This document shows, in pieces, positions 27,533 to 37,457 of a DNA stretch of 64,000 nt. The translations under genes were made by a program, and so were the position numbers. The stretch's first letter is position 1. The number at the start of each line of letters is the position of its first letter. Under the pieces are notes generated by a model. The model had not been told where the DNA came from, did no database searches, and saw only the letters and a program-made list of their open reading frames with translations. Source of the stretch: Verrucomicrobiia bacterium (GTDB lineage Bacteria; Verrucomicrobiota; Verrucomicrobiia; Palsa-1439); contig DATLVI010000011.1 of assembly GCA_035577545.1 (NCBI GenBank), positions 1 to 64,000 of the forward strand. Direction: 5' to 3'.

Positions 27533-30400
27533 ATGTCCAAAGACTCTATCATTATAGCTGGTGCGCGCGAGCACAACCTCAAGAACATACACCTGACTCT
27601 CCCCCGTGAGAAGCTCATCGTGGTCACAGGGTTGAGTGGCTCGGGCAAGTCCAGTCTCGCTTTTGACACGATTTACGCCGAAGGGCAGCGCAAGTACGTG
27701 GAAAGCCTCTCGGCCTATGCCCGCAATTTTCTCGAGCAACTGCAGAAGCCGGACGTTGATTACATCGAAGGCCTTTCTCCCGCCATCGCCATCGAACAGC
27801 ACTTTGGCGGCAACAATCCGCGCTCGACCATCGCCACCACCACCGAGATTTATGAGTATCTGCGGCTGTTGTTTGCGAACATCGGCAAGCCGCATTGCTA
27901 TCACTGTGGGCGACCGATCACGACGCAGACATCGAGCCAGATTGTGGAGCAGATTCTCAATTTGGGGGAGGGTTCGCAACTCATGCTGCTGGCGCCGCTC
28001 GTGCGCGGTCGCAAAGGTGAGTTTCGCGACGTGATCGCCCGCATCAAGCGCGAGGGGTTCGTGCGTGCCCGCGTTGATGGCGAAATTCTTGACGTCACCG
28101 AAGGTGTCAAACTCGACAAGCGGCGCAATCACAGCATCGAGTTGGTGGTGGACCGGCTGATCGCCTCCGTGAAAACGCGGGCACGATTGGCGGATTCCGT
28201 CGAGACCACGCTGAAGTGGGGAACAGGTTTGTTGCAGGTACTCTACCGCACGCCGACCACGCCCGTGACCATGCCGTGGTCCGAGCGGCTCTTCAGCAAC
28301 CAGAACGCCTGTCCCGAATGTGGTATCAGTTACGGCGAGTTCACGCCGCGGCATTTTTCGTTCAATTCGCCCGACGGCGCATGCAAGACCTGCCACGGCC
28401 TCGGCACGAAGCTGTTCTTTGATCCCGACCTGATCGTTCCCGACCGCACCAAATCGGTCGCGGGTGGCGCGATCGCGGCGTGGCGTCGCGGCGGGCGGCG
28501 GCTGATGATTTATTATAAGATGCTGCTGCGCGGTCTCTCCAAGCACTACAACATCGACCTCGAACTACCATACAAGGATCTGCCGGAGAAGGTGCAGAAG
28601 GAATTGTTGCACGGCTCAGGCGACGCCGAGATTGAATTCACCCATTGGCGCAAGGGCGCGTGGCGCAAGATGACGAAGGTCTTCGAGGGTGTCATCCCGA
28701 ATCTGGAACGTCTCTACGAGGAGACGGACAGCGAGTTCACGAAGGTGCGCTTGCAGCATTTCATGGTCGCGATGCAGTGTCCCGACTGCAAGGGGGCGCG
28801 CTTGCGGCCTGAAAGCCTGGCGGTCACGGTCGGCGACAAGTCGATCATCGACTTCACGCGACTGAGCATCAAGGACGCCCTCGGGTTCCTGGCATCCCTG
28901 GCGTTGACGGAATTTGAAGAGCAGGTGGCAGGTGAGATCATCAAGGAAGTGCGGTCGCGGTTGACGTTCCTCAAGAACGTCGGGTTGGCATATCTCACAC
29001 TCGACCGCCAGAGCGACACGCTTTCGGGTGGGGAAGCGCAGCGCATTCGGTTGGCGACGCAGGTGGGTGCGGGCCTCGTCGGCGTGTTGTACGTGCTCGA
29101 CGAACCCAGCATCGGGTTGCATCAGCGCGACAACCATCGCCTGCTCGACACGCTCAAGGGATTGCGCGATCTCGGCAACACCGTGATTGTCGTCGAACAC
29201 GACGAGGACACGATTCGCGCAGCGGATTACATTGTCGATCTCGGGCCCGGCGCGGGATTGCACGGCGGCTACCTTGTCGCGGCGGGTCCAATCCAGACGA
29301 TCCTCGACAACCCGAAATCGCTGACAGGGCGGTACCTGCGCGGCGAATTGCAGATTCCCGTGCCAAAAACGAGACACGCCCCGAAGAAAGGCTGGCTCAT
29401 CGTTAAGGGCGCGAATGAAAACAATCTCAAGAAAATCGATGTGCGGTTCCCGCTCGGGTTGCTCACGTGCGTGACGGGGGTGAGTGGTTCGGGTAAGAGC
29501 ACGCTGGTGGATGATATCCTGCGCAAGGCACTCTTTCGAAAATTCTATCGAGCGAAGGACCGTCCCGGCGCGCACGAGGCGATCCTGGGCCTGGAAGAGC
29601 TCGACAAGGTGATTGTCATCGACCAGTCGCCAATCGGCCGCACGCCGCGGTCGAATCCCGCAACGTACACAGGCTCATTCAACCACATCCGCACGCTGTT
29701 CGCGCAATTGCCGAATGCGAAGGTGCGTGGGTACGGTCCTGGTCGGTTCAGCTTCAATGTGAAAGGCGGGCGCTGCGAAGCGTGCCAGGGTGATGGGATC
29801 ATCAAGATCGAGATGCACTTTCTACCGGACGTGTATGTGACCTGTGAGCAGTGCGGCGGCAAACGTTACAGCCGCGAGACGCTGGAGATCACTTACAAGG
29901 GGCGCAACATCGCAGATGTCCTCGATATGACGGTAGACGAAGCGGAGGTCTTCTTCCGCCCGGTGCCGAAGATTCGCGATATTCTCCAGACGCTGCAGGA
30001 AGTCGGGCTCGGTTATCTCAAGATCGGCCAGCAAGCCACGACGCTCAGTGGCGGCGAAGCCCAGCGCGTCAAGCTTTCCACGGAGTTGGCCAAGCGCGCC
30101 ACGGGGCGGACATTGTATATTCTGGATGAACCGACCACCGGCCTGCATTTCGCCGACATCGCCAAACTGCTGGAAGTGCTCAACAAACTCCGCGACGCCG
30201 GCAACACGGTGCTGGTCATTGAACACAACCTCGACGTCATCAAGTCTGCTGATTGGGTCATCGACCTTGGCCCCGAAGGCGGCGACGCCGGTGGCCGCAT
30301 CATTGCCGAAGGCCCGCCTGAGAAAGTCGCTGACAATAAGAAGTCTTACACCGGGCAGTTTCTAAAGCACATGCTGGCGCGGGAGGTTGTGCCCATTTAA
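27533..30400 (+). CDS. uvrA: Excinuclease ABC subunit A
   Basis: A 955-residue DNA-damage sensor of nucleotide excision repair that loads UvrB. Two ABC-type ATPase modules: Walker [10 protein letters not shown] (about 33-41) and GVSGSGKST; signatures [14 protein letters not shown] and [14 protein letters not shown]; Walker [17 protein letters not shown] and [13 protein letters not shown]. Zinc modules: CYHCG, CPECG...CKTCHGLG, and CEACQGDG...CEQCGGKRY. Length is standard. The frame begins with TTG at 27527; the ATG two codons later fits the family start ([18 protein letters not shown]). It is divergently transcribed from the kinase genes. Confidence 0.97.
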   Translation: MSKDSIIIAGAREHNLKNIHLTLPREKLIVVTGLSGSGKSSLAFDTIYAEGQRKYVESLSAYARNFLEQLQKPDVDYIEGLSPAIAIEQHFGGNNPRSTIATTTEIYEYLRLLFANIGKPHCYHCGRPITTQTSSQIVEQILNLGEGSQLMLLAPLVRGRKGEFRDVIARIKREGFVRARVDGEILDVTEGVKLDKRRNHSIELVVDRLIASVKTRARLADSVETTLKWGTGLLQVLYRTPTTPVTMPWSERLFSNQNACPECGISYGEFTPRHFSFNSPDGACKTCHGLGTKLFFDPDLIVPDRTKSVAGGAIAAWRRGGRRLMIYYKMLLRGLSKHYNIDLELPYKDLPEKVQKELLHGSGDAEIEFTHWRKGAWRKMTKVFEGVIPNLERLYEETDSEFTKVRLQHFMVAMQCPDCKGARLRPESLAVTVGDKSIIDFTRLSIKDALGFLASLALTEFEEQVAGEIIKEVRSRLTFLKNVGLAYLTLDRQSDTLSGGEAQRIRLATQVGAGLVGVLYVLDEPSIGLHQRDNHRLLDTLKGLRDLGNTVIVVEHDEDTIRAADYIVDLGPGAGLHGGYLVAAGPIQTILDNPKSLTGRYLRGELQIPVPKTRHAPKKGWLIVKGANENNLKKIDVRFPLGLLTCVTGVSGSGKSTLVDDILRKALFRKFYRAKDRPGAHEAILGLEELDKVIVIDQSPIGRTPRSNPATYTGSFNHIRTLFAQLPNAKVRGYGPGRFSFNVKGGRCEACQGDGIIKIEMHFLPDVYVTCEQCGGKRYSRETLEITYKGRNIADVLDMTVDEAEVFFRPVPKIRDILQTLQEVGLGYLKIGQQATTLSGGEAQRVKLSTELAKRATGRTLYILDEPTTGLHFADIAKLLEVLNKLRDAGNTVLVIEHNLDVIKSADWVIDLGPEGGDAGGRIIAEGPPEKVADNKKSYTGQFLKHMLAREVVPI

Positions 30401-30413
30401 GGAGACATTAAGA

Positions 30414-31574
30414 ATGCGATTTGGTTGGCGGTTCCTCATGGTGATGATGATGGCGGCGCACCTGGCTTGGGGTGATTCTGCGATTCAGGCCCCGCGCATT
30501 ACTTTCAAGGTTATGGCGCAGAATGCACCGGCGGGGTCGAAGTTGTTTATCGTGGGGAGTGACGAGAAACTGGGTGGGTGGAACCCGGGTGCGGTGGCTT
30601 TGGAGAAACAGGATGATGGGAGTTGGACGGGGACGTACAGTTTTCCGGCGGGAAGCCAGCTCGAATACAAGATCACGCGGGGGAATTGGGAAACCGAAGC
30701 GGTCAGCGCGGACGGCAGCGTGCCGGGGAATTATACGCTGAACGTTCAGAGCAACGAGACGGTGACCATCGTTGTGGCGAACTGGCGCGACATCCTGCAC
30801 AAGGACATCGTTCGCAAAGTCGAGGGACAGATTACCGGGGTGGTGAAATACCACCGCCAAATGGAGGGTGAGGGGATCAAGCCGCGAGACGTGATTGTTT
30901 GGTTGCCTCCCAGCTACGAGAAAAGTCCCGAGAAGCATTATCCCGTGCTTTACGTGCACGACGGGCAAAACATTTTTGACCCGGCAACTTCGTTTACGGG
31001 CGTGGACTGGCAAATTGATGAGACGGCGGACCGGCTGATTCGTGAGGGCAAGCTGCAAGAAATTCTCGTCGTCGGCATTTACAATACGGCCGATCGTGGG
31101 ATGGAGTATTCCAACACTCCGACCGGCCGGGCGTACATGCGGTTCGTCGTCGAGAAGCTGAAGCCGTTCATCGACAAAGAGTATCGGACGCTGCCGGACC
31201 GCGAGCACACGGCGGTGATGGGCTCGTCGATGGGCGGGCTGATCTCGTTTTTGATGGTGTGGAATTATCCGCAAGTGTTCTCACGAGCAGCGTGCTTGTC
31301 GCCCGCATTTGTTTACCGAGAAATCAACGCCCCATCGTTGGTCGAGAATTACACCGGTGCGAACAAGAAAATCCGCATTTACATCGACGGCGGCGGCGTG
31401 GGATTGGACGCTCAGTTGCAGCCCGGCTGCGACGCGATGTTGCGGGCGCTGCAAGCCAATGGGTTCAAGATGGGGGGAAATTTGGAATGGTATCGCGACC
31501 CCGAGGCGGAACACAACGAGCGAGCCTGGTCGAAACGCGTCTGGCGTCCACTACTATTCATGTACGGCAAGTAG
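30414..31574 (+). CDS. Secreted esterase with N-terminal starch-binding-like (CBM20) domain
   Basis: A 386-residue exported protein; AAGGAG precedes the ATG at 30414, and the signal peptide ends near AHLAWG. Residues about 28-115 (ITFKVMAQNAPAGSKLFIVGSDEKLGGWNPGAVAL, then GSWTGTYSFPAGSQLEYKITRGNWETE) are a CBM20-like beta-sandwich. Residues about 150-385 are an alpha/beta hydrolase of the Fes/IroE/esterase-D kind: RDVIVWLPPSYE, YPVLYVHDGQN, and the nucleophile elbow AVMGSSMGGLIS. The catalytic His is probably in EAEHNERAW. It resembles carbohydrate esterases or siderophore esterases; substrate is undetermined. It begins 14 nt after uvrA but is probably independent functionally. Confidence 0.88.
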   Translation: MRFGWRFLMVMMMAAHLAWGDSAIQAPRITFKVMAQNAPAGSKLFIVGSDEKLGGWNPGAVALEKQDDGSWTGTYSFPAGSQLEYKITRGNWETEAVSADGSVPGNYTLNVQSNETVTIVVANWRDILHKDIVRKVEGQITGVVKYHRQMEGEGIKPRDVIVWLPPSYEKSPEKHYPVLYVHDGQNIFDPATSFTGVDWQIDETADRLIREGKLQEILVVGIYNTADRGMEYSNTPTGRAYMRFVVEKLKPFIDKEYRTLPDREHTAVMGSSMGGLISFLMVWNYPQVFSRAACLSPAFVYREINAPSLVENYTGANKKIRIYIDGGGVGLDAQLQPGCDAMLRALQANGFKMGGNLEWYRDPEAEHNERAWSKRVWRPLLFMYGK

Positions 31575-31641
31575 AGCAGGTTTCCTGGCGACGACATCAA
31601 AACTTGCCGCGCGGTGAACAATCTGCCAATAATTGCGTCTG

Positions 31642-34164
31642 ATGGGGTGGATGAGAAGATTGCGGCTCATAGCAGCGTTGTTGTTTGTTGGCGGCGCGGT
31701 GAATCGCGTCACCGGTGCGACGCCGGATGAGAAGCGGCTCTACCGCGTCGCGGAGGCGGCATTTAAGGACGGGCTAAACGATCTGGCCGAGCGTCAGTTT
31801 GCGGAGTATCTGAAGCAATTCCCTGACTCGGAGAGGGCGGATGAGGTTGTGCTCGACCTGGCGCAGGCGCAGTTGAACCAGAGGAAATGGTCGGATGCGG
31901 TAAAGACACTGCAGGATGCGCTCGCCAAGTGGCCGACCGAGAAACGACCGGACAGTTTTCGGTTCTGGCTCGCCGAAGCGTTGGTGCGCGGCGAACGGTA
32001 CGGCGAGGCGGAGCAGCGTTACGCAGAGGTCATCGAGAAATACCCGCGCAGCGCGTATCGACCGCAGGCATTCTATGGGCTCGCGTTCGCGCGGTTCAAA
32101 CTGGGCCGGTTCGGCAGCGCGATGGAAGCACTGGATCAGCTCGACAAGGTCGGCCCGAAAACGGATTTGGCGCAAGAAGCGGAACTCTTGCGCGGCCAGA
32201 CTCTCCTGGCCATTCAGAAGTTTGAACAAGCGGACGTTGTCCTCAGCGATGTTGTTGGCAAGTATCCAAACACACGGGCGGCATTCCGCGCCAGCATCTG
32301 GCTGGGTGATTCACTCTTGGGCCGTAGCAGGTTCGATGAGGCAGTGAAGCGTTATGCGGCGGTCATCGACGCCTACAAATCCAGTCCGAACAAACCTGCC
32401 ACCAGCCAGCTGGCTGCGGAGGCCTGGCGTGGTGAAGGCTGGGTGTACTGGCGACAGGAGAAATTCGACAATGCGGCGGAGGCCTTTGCGCAGGCCCTCG
32501 CACTCGCGCAGGACCCGCCCTTGAAGCGCGAAGTGATGCTCAAATTGGGTGAAGCCTACGTTCGCAGCGGCAAGCTGGCGGAGGGCGTGGAGAAGTTGAA
32601 GGGATATTTGCAGTCGACTCCGGCTGACCCGCTCGCCGACGAGATCCAGATGACCATTGGTGACCTGTTCTTCAGCAGCAACGATTTCACCAACGCGCTG
32701 CCCGAGTACGTGAGCTTGATCGAAAAGTATCCACAGAGTGCGTTGCAGGCAAAAGCGAATTTCAGCGCGGGCTGGTGCGCATGGAAGCTCAACAAAATCG
32801 CCGATGCCCTTCCGTATTTTCGACGAGCGGCGACCCTCGCGAAGGATCCCACGATTGCGGCGGAGGCCCTTTTCAAGGCGGGCGACGCCGAGTTCGCGCT
32901 CGGCCTGTTTGTGGACGCCATCACGGATTATCAGCGGCTCATCAGCACGTACCCCGAAACGAAGCTGATCGACCGCGCCATGTTCCAACTTGGTCAGGCG
33001 TACCAGCGCACGCACAACGCTGAAGCGGCAGTGCACGTTTTCGAGTCGCTCGTCCAGCAATATCCGCAGGGCGACCACGCGGCGGAGTCGCAGTTCAACG
33101 TAGGGGTCATCCTGAGCGGGACGGGGAAGGAGGCCGAGGCGCGCGCGGCTTACGCGGCGGTGGAGAAGAAATACCCACAAAACGAATGGGCCACGAAAGC
33201 CAGCCTGGCGATCGGCGAGTCGTTCTATCATGAGGGCAAGTATGATGAGGCGGCGGCGGAATTCGAGAAGCTGATGGCCGTGGCGCCGAATTCGGAACTT
33301 GGCCAGCGCGCGTTTTACAATCGCGGCTGGTGTTACGCGCAGAAGGGGCAGGCCGATAAGACACTCACCGACTTTGGCGAGTTTACGAAGAAGTTCCCCG
33401 AGTCGTTGCTCGCTCCCGACGCGCAGTTTTGGATTGCCGACCACTACCTGAAGCAAAAGGACTATATCAAGGCACAGGAGCAGTTTCAGTTGCTGGTGAA
33501 GAATTATGCGACCAGCAAGCTGGCGGACACCGCGCAGTACATGGCCGCGCGCGCGGCTTATCTGCGGCAGGACTACACGCCGGCCATCGAGCTTTACGAA
33601 GCCCTGTTGAAGAATTTCCCGGAGTCAGGGTGGCGCTGTGACGCGCGCTTTGGGGAAGGGGACGCCTTGAGTGAGAAGAACCAGTTCGGCGATGCGCTGC
33701 TCGTGTTCGATTCACTCACCAAGGATTTCCCTGATTGCTATCTGGTGGCGGAAGCGATCGGGCGCAAGGGCGACATGCAATTTACGCTGGGTCGTTTTGA
33801 CGACGCGATAACGAGTTACCGCAAGGCGTTGGATACCGCGCGGGAAGGGGATCCCACGTTGCGCGATCAACTTTATTACGGAATTGGTCGCTCCTACGAA
33901 ATGGCGAAGAAGCTCGACGAAGCATACGAGTGGTATAGCAAGGCGGTGTACGAACAGGCCGCGGCCCCGGATCCGAACACCCCCCCGGAACGCTTTTGGA
34001 TGTGCAAAGCGGGGTACGCCGCCGGCACCATCAAAGAACGGCGTGAGCAGTGGCGCGAAGCAATCATCCTTTATCAAAAACTTGCGAATCTGTGTCCCGA
34101 CATGAAAACCTTGCTCGAAGAAAAGATTCGCAAGTTGCGCGTCGAGCATTTGATTCTGTTCTGA
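31642..34164 (+). CDS. Periplasmic TPR-repeat protein
   Basis: An 840-residue exported protein with signal peptide (MRRLRLIAALLFVGGAVNRVTG). The remainder is a solenoid of some 20 TPR-like repeats, each with an [A/G]-x-x-x-[F/Y]-x-x-[A/G]...[Y/F]-P signature (for example FAEYLKQFPDSERADEVVLDLAQAQ, YAEVIEKYPRSAYRPQAFYGLA). Repeats resemble those in YbgF/CpoB and BamD. It lies 67 bp upstream of exbB-like, exbD-like and tonB-like genes, suggesting a periplasmic scaffold for that energised complex. The upstream TTG at 31633 is an alternative start; ATG at 31651 would also keep the signal peptide. Confidence 0.88.
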   Translation: MGWMRRLRLIAALLFVGGAVNRVTGATPDEKRLYRVAEAAFKDGLNDLAERQFAEYLKQFPDSERADEVVLDLAQAQLNQRKWSDAVKTLQDALAKWPTEKRPDSFRFWLAEALVRGERYGEAEQRYAEVIEKYPRSAYRPQAFYGLAFARFKLGRFGSAMEALDQLDKVGPKTDLAQEAELLRGQTLLAIQKFEQADVVLSDVVGKYPNTRAAFRASIWLGDSLLGRSRFDEAVKRYAAVIDAYKSSPNKPATSQLAAEAWRGEGWVYWRQEKFDNAAEAFAQALALAQDPPLKREVMLKLGEAYVRSGKLAEGVEKLKGYLQSTPADPLADEIQMTIGDLFFSSNDFTNALPEYVSLIEKYPQSALQAKANFSAGWCAWKLNKIADALPYFRRAATLAKDPTIAAEALFKAGDAEFALGLFVDAITDYQRLISTYPETKLIDRAMFQLGQAYQRTHNAEAAVHVFESLVQQYPQGDHAAESQFNVGVILSGTGKEAEARAAYAAVEKKYPQNEWATKASLAIGESFYHEGKYDEAAAEFEKLMAVAPNSELGQRAFYNRGWCYAQKGQADKTLTDFGEFTKKFPESLLAPDAQFWIADHYLKQKDYIKAQEQFQLLVKNYATSKLADTAQYMAARAAYLRQDYTPAIELYEALLKNFPESGWRCDARFGEGDALSEKNQFGDALLVFDSLTKDFPDCYLVAEAIGRKGDMQFTLGRFDDAITSYRKALDTAREGDPTLRDQLYYGIGRSYEMAKKLDEAYEWYSKAVYEQAAAPDPNTPPERFWMCKAGYAAGTIKERREQWREAIILYQKLANLCPDMKTLLEEKIRKLRVEHLILF

Positions 34165-34231
34165 GTACAAAAAGTGCTTGGCTTATCGGTGAAAAGGGGC
34201 CATCTGTAAGGTACGGAAGAGGAGGCAGTAT

Positions 34232-34876
34232 ATGCTGACAGTCATGACAAAAGGCGGACCGTTGATGTGGTTCATTCTCATCAGCGCGATTCTGGCGATC
34301 GCGGTGTTTTTCGAACGGCTCTTCCATTATCATCGCGCGCAGATCCACACGAACGATTTTGTGAACGGCATCCTGAATTCTCTCAAGCGCGGAAATATCA
34401 GCGAAGCCATCGGCACTTGCAAGGAAACCGCCGGCCCCGTCGCCCAGGTCGTCATGGCCGCGGTGGTCAACCACGATCGGTCCCGCGAGGAGATTCGCGA
34501 AGCCGTTCAGGACACCGCCCGTACCGAGGTGACACGGCTGGAGCATAATTTGCCAATCCTGGTGACCCTCGCGCAAATCACGCCGTTGCTGGGTTTTCTC
34601 GGCACGGTGTGGGGGATGATCCAGGTGTTCAAGGTGATCGAGAATACTCAGGCGACGACGGCGGGACAATTGGCCGGGGGCGTGTGGCAGGCGTTGCTGA
34701 CCACGGCAGGAGGGTTGGTGGTAGCGATTCCCAGCTATATCGCCTACAACTATCTGGTTAGCCGCGTTCAAAACCTGGTCCTCGACATGGAGCGGGCGGC
34801 CAATGAAACCGTGCAGTACCTGGCGCGGAAAGAGGACGGTGGCGAACAGTCGAGCAAAGTGGTGGCGCTGCGATGA
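34232..34876 (+). CDS. MotA/TolQ/ExbB proton channel family protein
   Basis: A 214-residue inner-membrane protein with GGAGG 7 nt before the ATG. Three TM helices: GPLMWFILISAILAIAVFFERLF near the N-terminus, then LVTLAQITPLLGFLGTVWGMI and LLTTAGGLVVAIPSYIAYNYLV separated by a short loop, with the long cytoplasmic loop between TM1 and TM2. The TPLLGFLGTVWGMI and TTAGGLVVAIP stretches are the family hallmark. With ExbD it should form a proton-driven motor unit. It overlaps the exbD-like gene by 4 bp. Whether it serves TonB-dependent transport or Tol-type envelope functions cannot be told from sequence. Confidence 0.93.
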   Translation: MLTVMTKGGPLMWFILISAILAIAVFFERLFHYHRAQIHTNDFVNGILNSLKRGNISEAIGTCKETAGPVAQVVMAAVVNHDRSREEIREAVQDTARTEVTRLEHNLPILVTLAQITPLLGFLGTVWGMIQVFKVIENTQATTAGQLAGGVWQALLTTAGGLVVAIPSYIAYNYLVSRVQNLVLDMERAANETVQYLARKEDGGEQSSKVVALR

Positions 34877-35298
34877 CGTTCCGGACCCATTGCCAGATTT
34901 CGAAAGGGTTGGTCGATGCCGCCCCGCTGGTGAATGTTGTGTTCCTGCTGCTCCTTTTCTTTGTCCTCAACTCCTCATTCGTTATGGTGCCGGGTGTCCC
35001 TGTCGACTTATCTCCGTCTGGAATGGGTTTGAGGGCCGTGTTCCCATCGCTCGTTGTCACCGCGGCACGCGATGACTTGCTGTTCTTCAACGATCAACCC
35101 ATTACCATGGACAAGCTGGAACAGACGCTTCGGGATGCGATCCAGCAGGGTCGCGGTCATGATTTGATCATTAAGGCCGATCAGCAGGTTTCTCAAGGAA
35201 CCGAGATGCAGATCATGGAGGCAGCAACTCGGGCCGGTATCACGACCGTGAACATGGCAGCCCGACCCGAGGCAGCAGCGGCGGGCACTTCAAACTGA
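34873..35298 (+). CDS. ExbD/TolR family protein with Asn at the usual proton-channel Asp
   Basis: A 141-residue protein: short cytoplasmic N-terminus, one TM helix (VDAAPLVNVVFLLLLFFVLNS), and a periplasmic domain (LVVTAARDDLLFFNDQPITMDKLEQTLRDAI...LIIKADQQVSQGTEMQIMEAATRAGI) typical of ExbD/TolR. In E. coli proteins the TM has P-L-x-D-V; here the codon is AAT at residue 21, giving P-L-V-N-V. An Asp lies five residues earlier (Asp15). The gene is coupled to exbB by ATGA and followed 6 bp later by the tonB-like gene. Motor function would need another acidic residue or the system is non-canonical. Confidence 0.9.
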   Translation: MTFRTHCQISKGLVDAAPLVNVVFLLLLFFVLNSSFVMVPGVPVDLSPSGMGLRAVFPSLVVTAARDDLLFFNDQPITMDKLEQTLRDAIQQGRGHDLIIKADQQVSQGTEMQIMEAATRAGITTVNMAARPEAAAAGTSN

Positions 35299-35304
35299 GT
35301 TGCC

Positions 35305-36114
35305 ATGCGGAGCACCCCCAAGCTGTCCTTTGCCCAAGGACAATTGCTCCTTTGGATCCTGGCCGGCTCCCTGGTGGCCTTCGGTGCGATGTTCGTGTTT
35401 TTTCGTGTTTCCGGCGTTTCGCTCGCCACGGCTCCGCGTGAATCGTCGCGTGTCCTGCTAATGCCCGCGGCGAAACAGAACCCATTTTCTTCCAGCGATC
35501 CGCGATACGTCATCGCCGACCTGTTCGATCCAAGCCTGATGACCCTGCCCAGCGCCCACGGGTTTTCCCGGGGGATGTGGCGCCAAAAGATAGAAGCCGC
35601 GCAGCGTAGTCTTGGCTGGAGTGAACAACCTGCTTTCCTTGCTGACAGGCCGATGGACGCACTGCGTTCCTTGTTGGAGCCGACCACGGTGGACACCGCC
35701 GTGCTCTCCGCTGCCGAGAAGACACCCGCGTTTTCGGAAGAGTCGAATGACAACGAACCGACCGAACCGCCCGTATCAATCAATCAATCCGTCCTCCGGG
35801 TCCTTAGCGCGCTGGAGGATCGTGGGGTCACCTACGCGCCGTCGTTGCCGACAGTCAACAGCCCCGGACCGGTTCGCCCAACACAGGTTCGTGTCGGGGT
35901 GGGAGCGAATGGGCTGGTCCTCTACGCTTTGCTGGACCGCTCATGTGGTGACGAAGCCGTGGACGGCCAGGCACTGGCGCTGGCGCGGCAGATCCGGTTC
36001 GAGGCGGAGCGTGACAGCAGCTCAACCTCACTGGCTTGGGGCGTCTTGCGGTTTTTGTGGGCCAGGCAGGAGGCTACGAGCACGAATACCGAGAGTTCCA
36101 TAGCGCAACATTGA
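35305..36114 (+). CDS. TonB-like energy transducer (putative)
   Basis: A 269-residue protein. TM helix near the N-terminus (LLLWILAGSLVAFGAMFVFF), a linker of about 150 residues with acidic and Pro-rich patches (NDNEPTEPPVSINQS), and a C-terminal region TQVRVGVGANGLVLYALLDRSCGDEAVDGQALALARQIRFEAE...LAWGVLRFLWA. The last part follows the TonB C-terminal pattern (beta-strand with GxV, then 'D..A..A...W.F'). It is the last of four co-directional genes after the TPR, ExbB- and ExbD-like genes. No TonB-dependent receptor is in the window. The linker lacks the EP/KP repeats of classical TonB, so the assignment is tentative. Confidence 0.65.
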   Translation: MRSTPKLSFAQGQLLLWILAGSLVAFGAMFVFFRVSGVSLATAPRESSRVLLMPAAKQNPFSSSDPRYVIADLFDPSLMTLPSAHGFSRGMWRQKIEAAQRSLGWSEQPAFLADRPMDALRSLLEPTTVDTAVLSAAEKTPAFSEESNDNEPTEPPVSINQSVLRVLSALEDRGVTYAPSLPTVNSPGPVRPTQVRVGVGANGLVLYALLDRSCGDEAVDGQALALARQIRFEAERDSSSTSLAWGVLRFLWARQEATSTNTESSIAQH

Positions 36115-36165
36115 AGTGCCCGCGCCGCGGCCAGTTTTTTTTCCGGTCCTCCACATACTTGGGGG

Positions 36166-36194
36166 TTGTCTTGGCCCTCGCCGGTCAGTATGAA
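36166..36194 (+). promoter_or_regulatory. Possible promoter of the guaB3-guaA operon
   Basis: TTGTCT (36166-36171), 17-nt spacer, TATGAA (36189-36194), about 95 nt upstream of the GuaB3 start. A T8 run at 36135-36142 just upstream may end transcription of the TonB-like gene. Confidence 0.4.
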
Positions 36195-36289
36195 TGTGGC
36201 GGCGAGTGGAGGCGGCTTCGAGCTTTATTGGCGCCATCCAACACAAGGACAATCTAGCGGTCGTTTGGAAATCACGGAGGTTTTCCACC

Positions 36290-37453
36290 ATGGGCATGTG
36301 GATTGGTCGAAATCGTAAGGCCCGCGTCACATACGGATTCGATGACATTGCGCTGGTGCCAGGCGCTGTCACCATCAACCCCAACGAAGTCGACACGAGT
36401 TTTCAACTCGGTTCGCATAAGATCCACGTGCCAATTCTGGCGAGTGCGATGGACGGGGTTGTGGACGTGCGTTTTGCCGTCGAAATGGGCAAGCTCGGGG
36501 GAGTTGCCGTGCTCAACCTGGAAGGTGTGCAGACGCGCTACAAGAACCCCGACGAGGTTCTCGACAAGATCGTCAACGTCAGCAAGGAAGAAGCGACGCA
36601 TCTCTTGCAGCGTATCTACACCGAACCGATTCAGGAAGAGCTCATTGCCGCCCGCGTGAAAGAAATCAAGGATGCCGGCGTACTGTGCGCCGTCAGCTCG
36701 ATTCCGCAGCGCGCCGAGCGTTTCGGGGCCATCGCACAGGAGGCGGGGGCGGACATTTTCGTGGTGCAATCCACCGTCTCCACCGTGCGACATCTCTCCA
36801 GTGAGTACAAGACGCTCGACCTTGCGGCCTTCTGTAAGACGCTACTCATTCCCGTTGTCATTGGCAATTGCGTGACCTACAGCGTGACGCTGGAATTGAT
36901 GCAATGCGGGATGGCGGGTGTTCTCATCGGCATCGGTCCTGGCTCGGCCTGCACGACGCGAGGTGTGCTCGGCCTCGGTGTGCCGCAGGTCACAGCGACC
37001 GTTGATTGTGCGGCGGCGCGCGATCAATACTTCAAACAGACGGGCCAATACGTGCCCATCATCACGGACGGTGGGATGAGCAAGGGCGGCGACATCTGCA
37101 AGGCGTTCGCCTGCGGCGCGGACGCCGTGATGATTGGCAGTGCTTTCGCGCGCACGAAGGAGGCGCCGGGGCGCGGATTTCATTGGGGAATGGCCACACC
37201 GCACGCCAATCTTCCTCGGGGGACGCGCATTCGAGTCGGCGTGACGGGCACACTGAAACAAATCCTCTTCGGCCCCGCGGAACTCGACGATGGTTCCCAA
37301 AATCTGGTGGGCGCGCTGGCGACCTGCATGGGGAACGTTGGCGCGCGCACCGTGCGCGAATTTCAGGAGACGGAAATCATCATCGCGCCCGCGATCAAGA
37401 CCGAGGGCAAGGTCTTCCAGACCGTGCAGGGTGTTGGCATGGGCAGCAAGTAG
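36290..37453 (+). CDS. guaB3: GuaB3 family IMP dehydrogenase-related protein
   Basis: A 387-residue TIM-barrel protein without the CBS pair found in classical GuaB. The N-terminus [42 protein letters not shown] and [22 protein letters not shown] match the GuaB3 family closely. The catalytic loop [12 protein letters not shown] places Cys221 as the nucleophile that forms the covalent XMP intermediate. [30 protein letters not shown] is the phosphate-binding region. It should oxidise IMP to XMP with NAD+, the step before GMP synthase, whose gene begins 5 nt downstream. GGAGG lies about 10 nt before the ATG at 36290. Confidence 0.93.
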   Translation: MGMWIGRNRKARVTYGFDDIALVPGAVTINPNEVDTSFQLGSHKIHVPILASAMDGVVDVRFAVEMGKLGGVAVLNLEGVQTRYKNPDEVLDKIVNVSKEEATHLLQRIYTEPIQEELIAARVKEIKDAGVLCAVSSIPQRAERFGAIAQEAGADIFVVQSTVSTVRHLSSEYKTLDLAAFCKTLLIPVVIGNCVTYSVTLELMQCGMAGVLIGIGPGSACTTRGVLGLGVPQVTATVDCAAARDQYFKQTGQYVPIITDGGMSKGGDICKAFACGADAVMIGSAFARTKEAPGRGFHWGMATPHANLPRGTRIRVGVTGTLKQILFGPAELDDGSQNLVGALATCMGNVGARTVREFQETEIIIAPAIKTEGKVFQTVQGVGMGSK

Positions 37454-37457
37454 CCCC

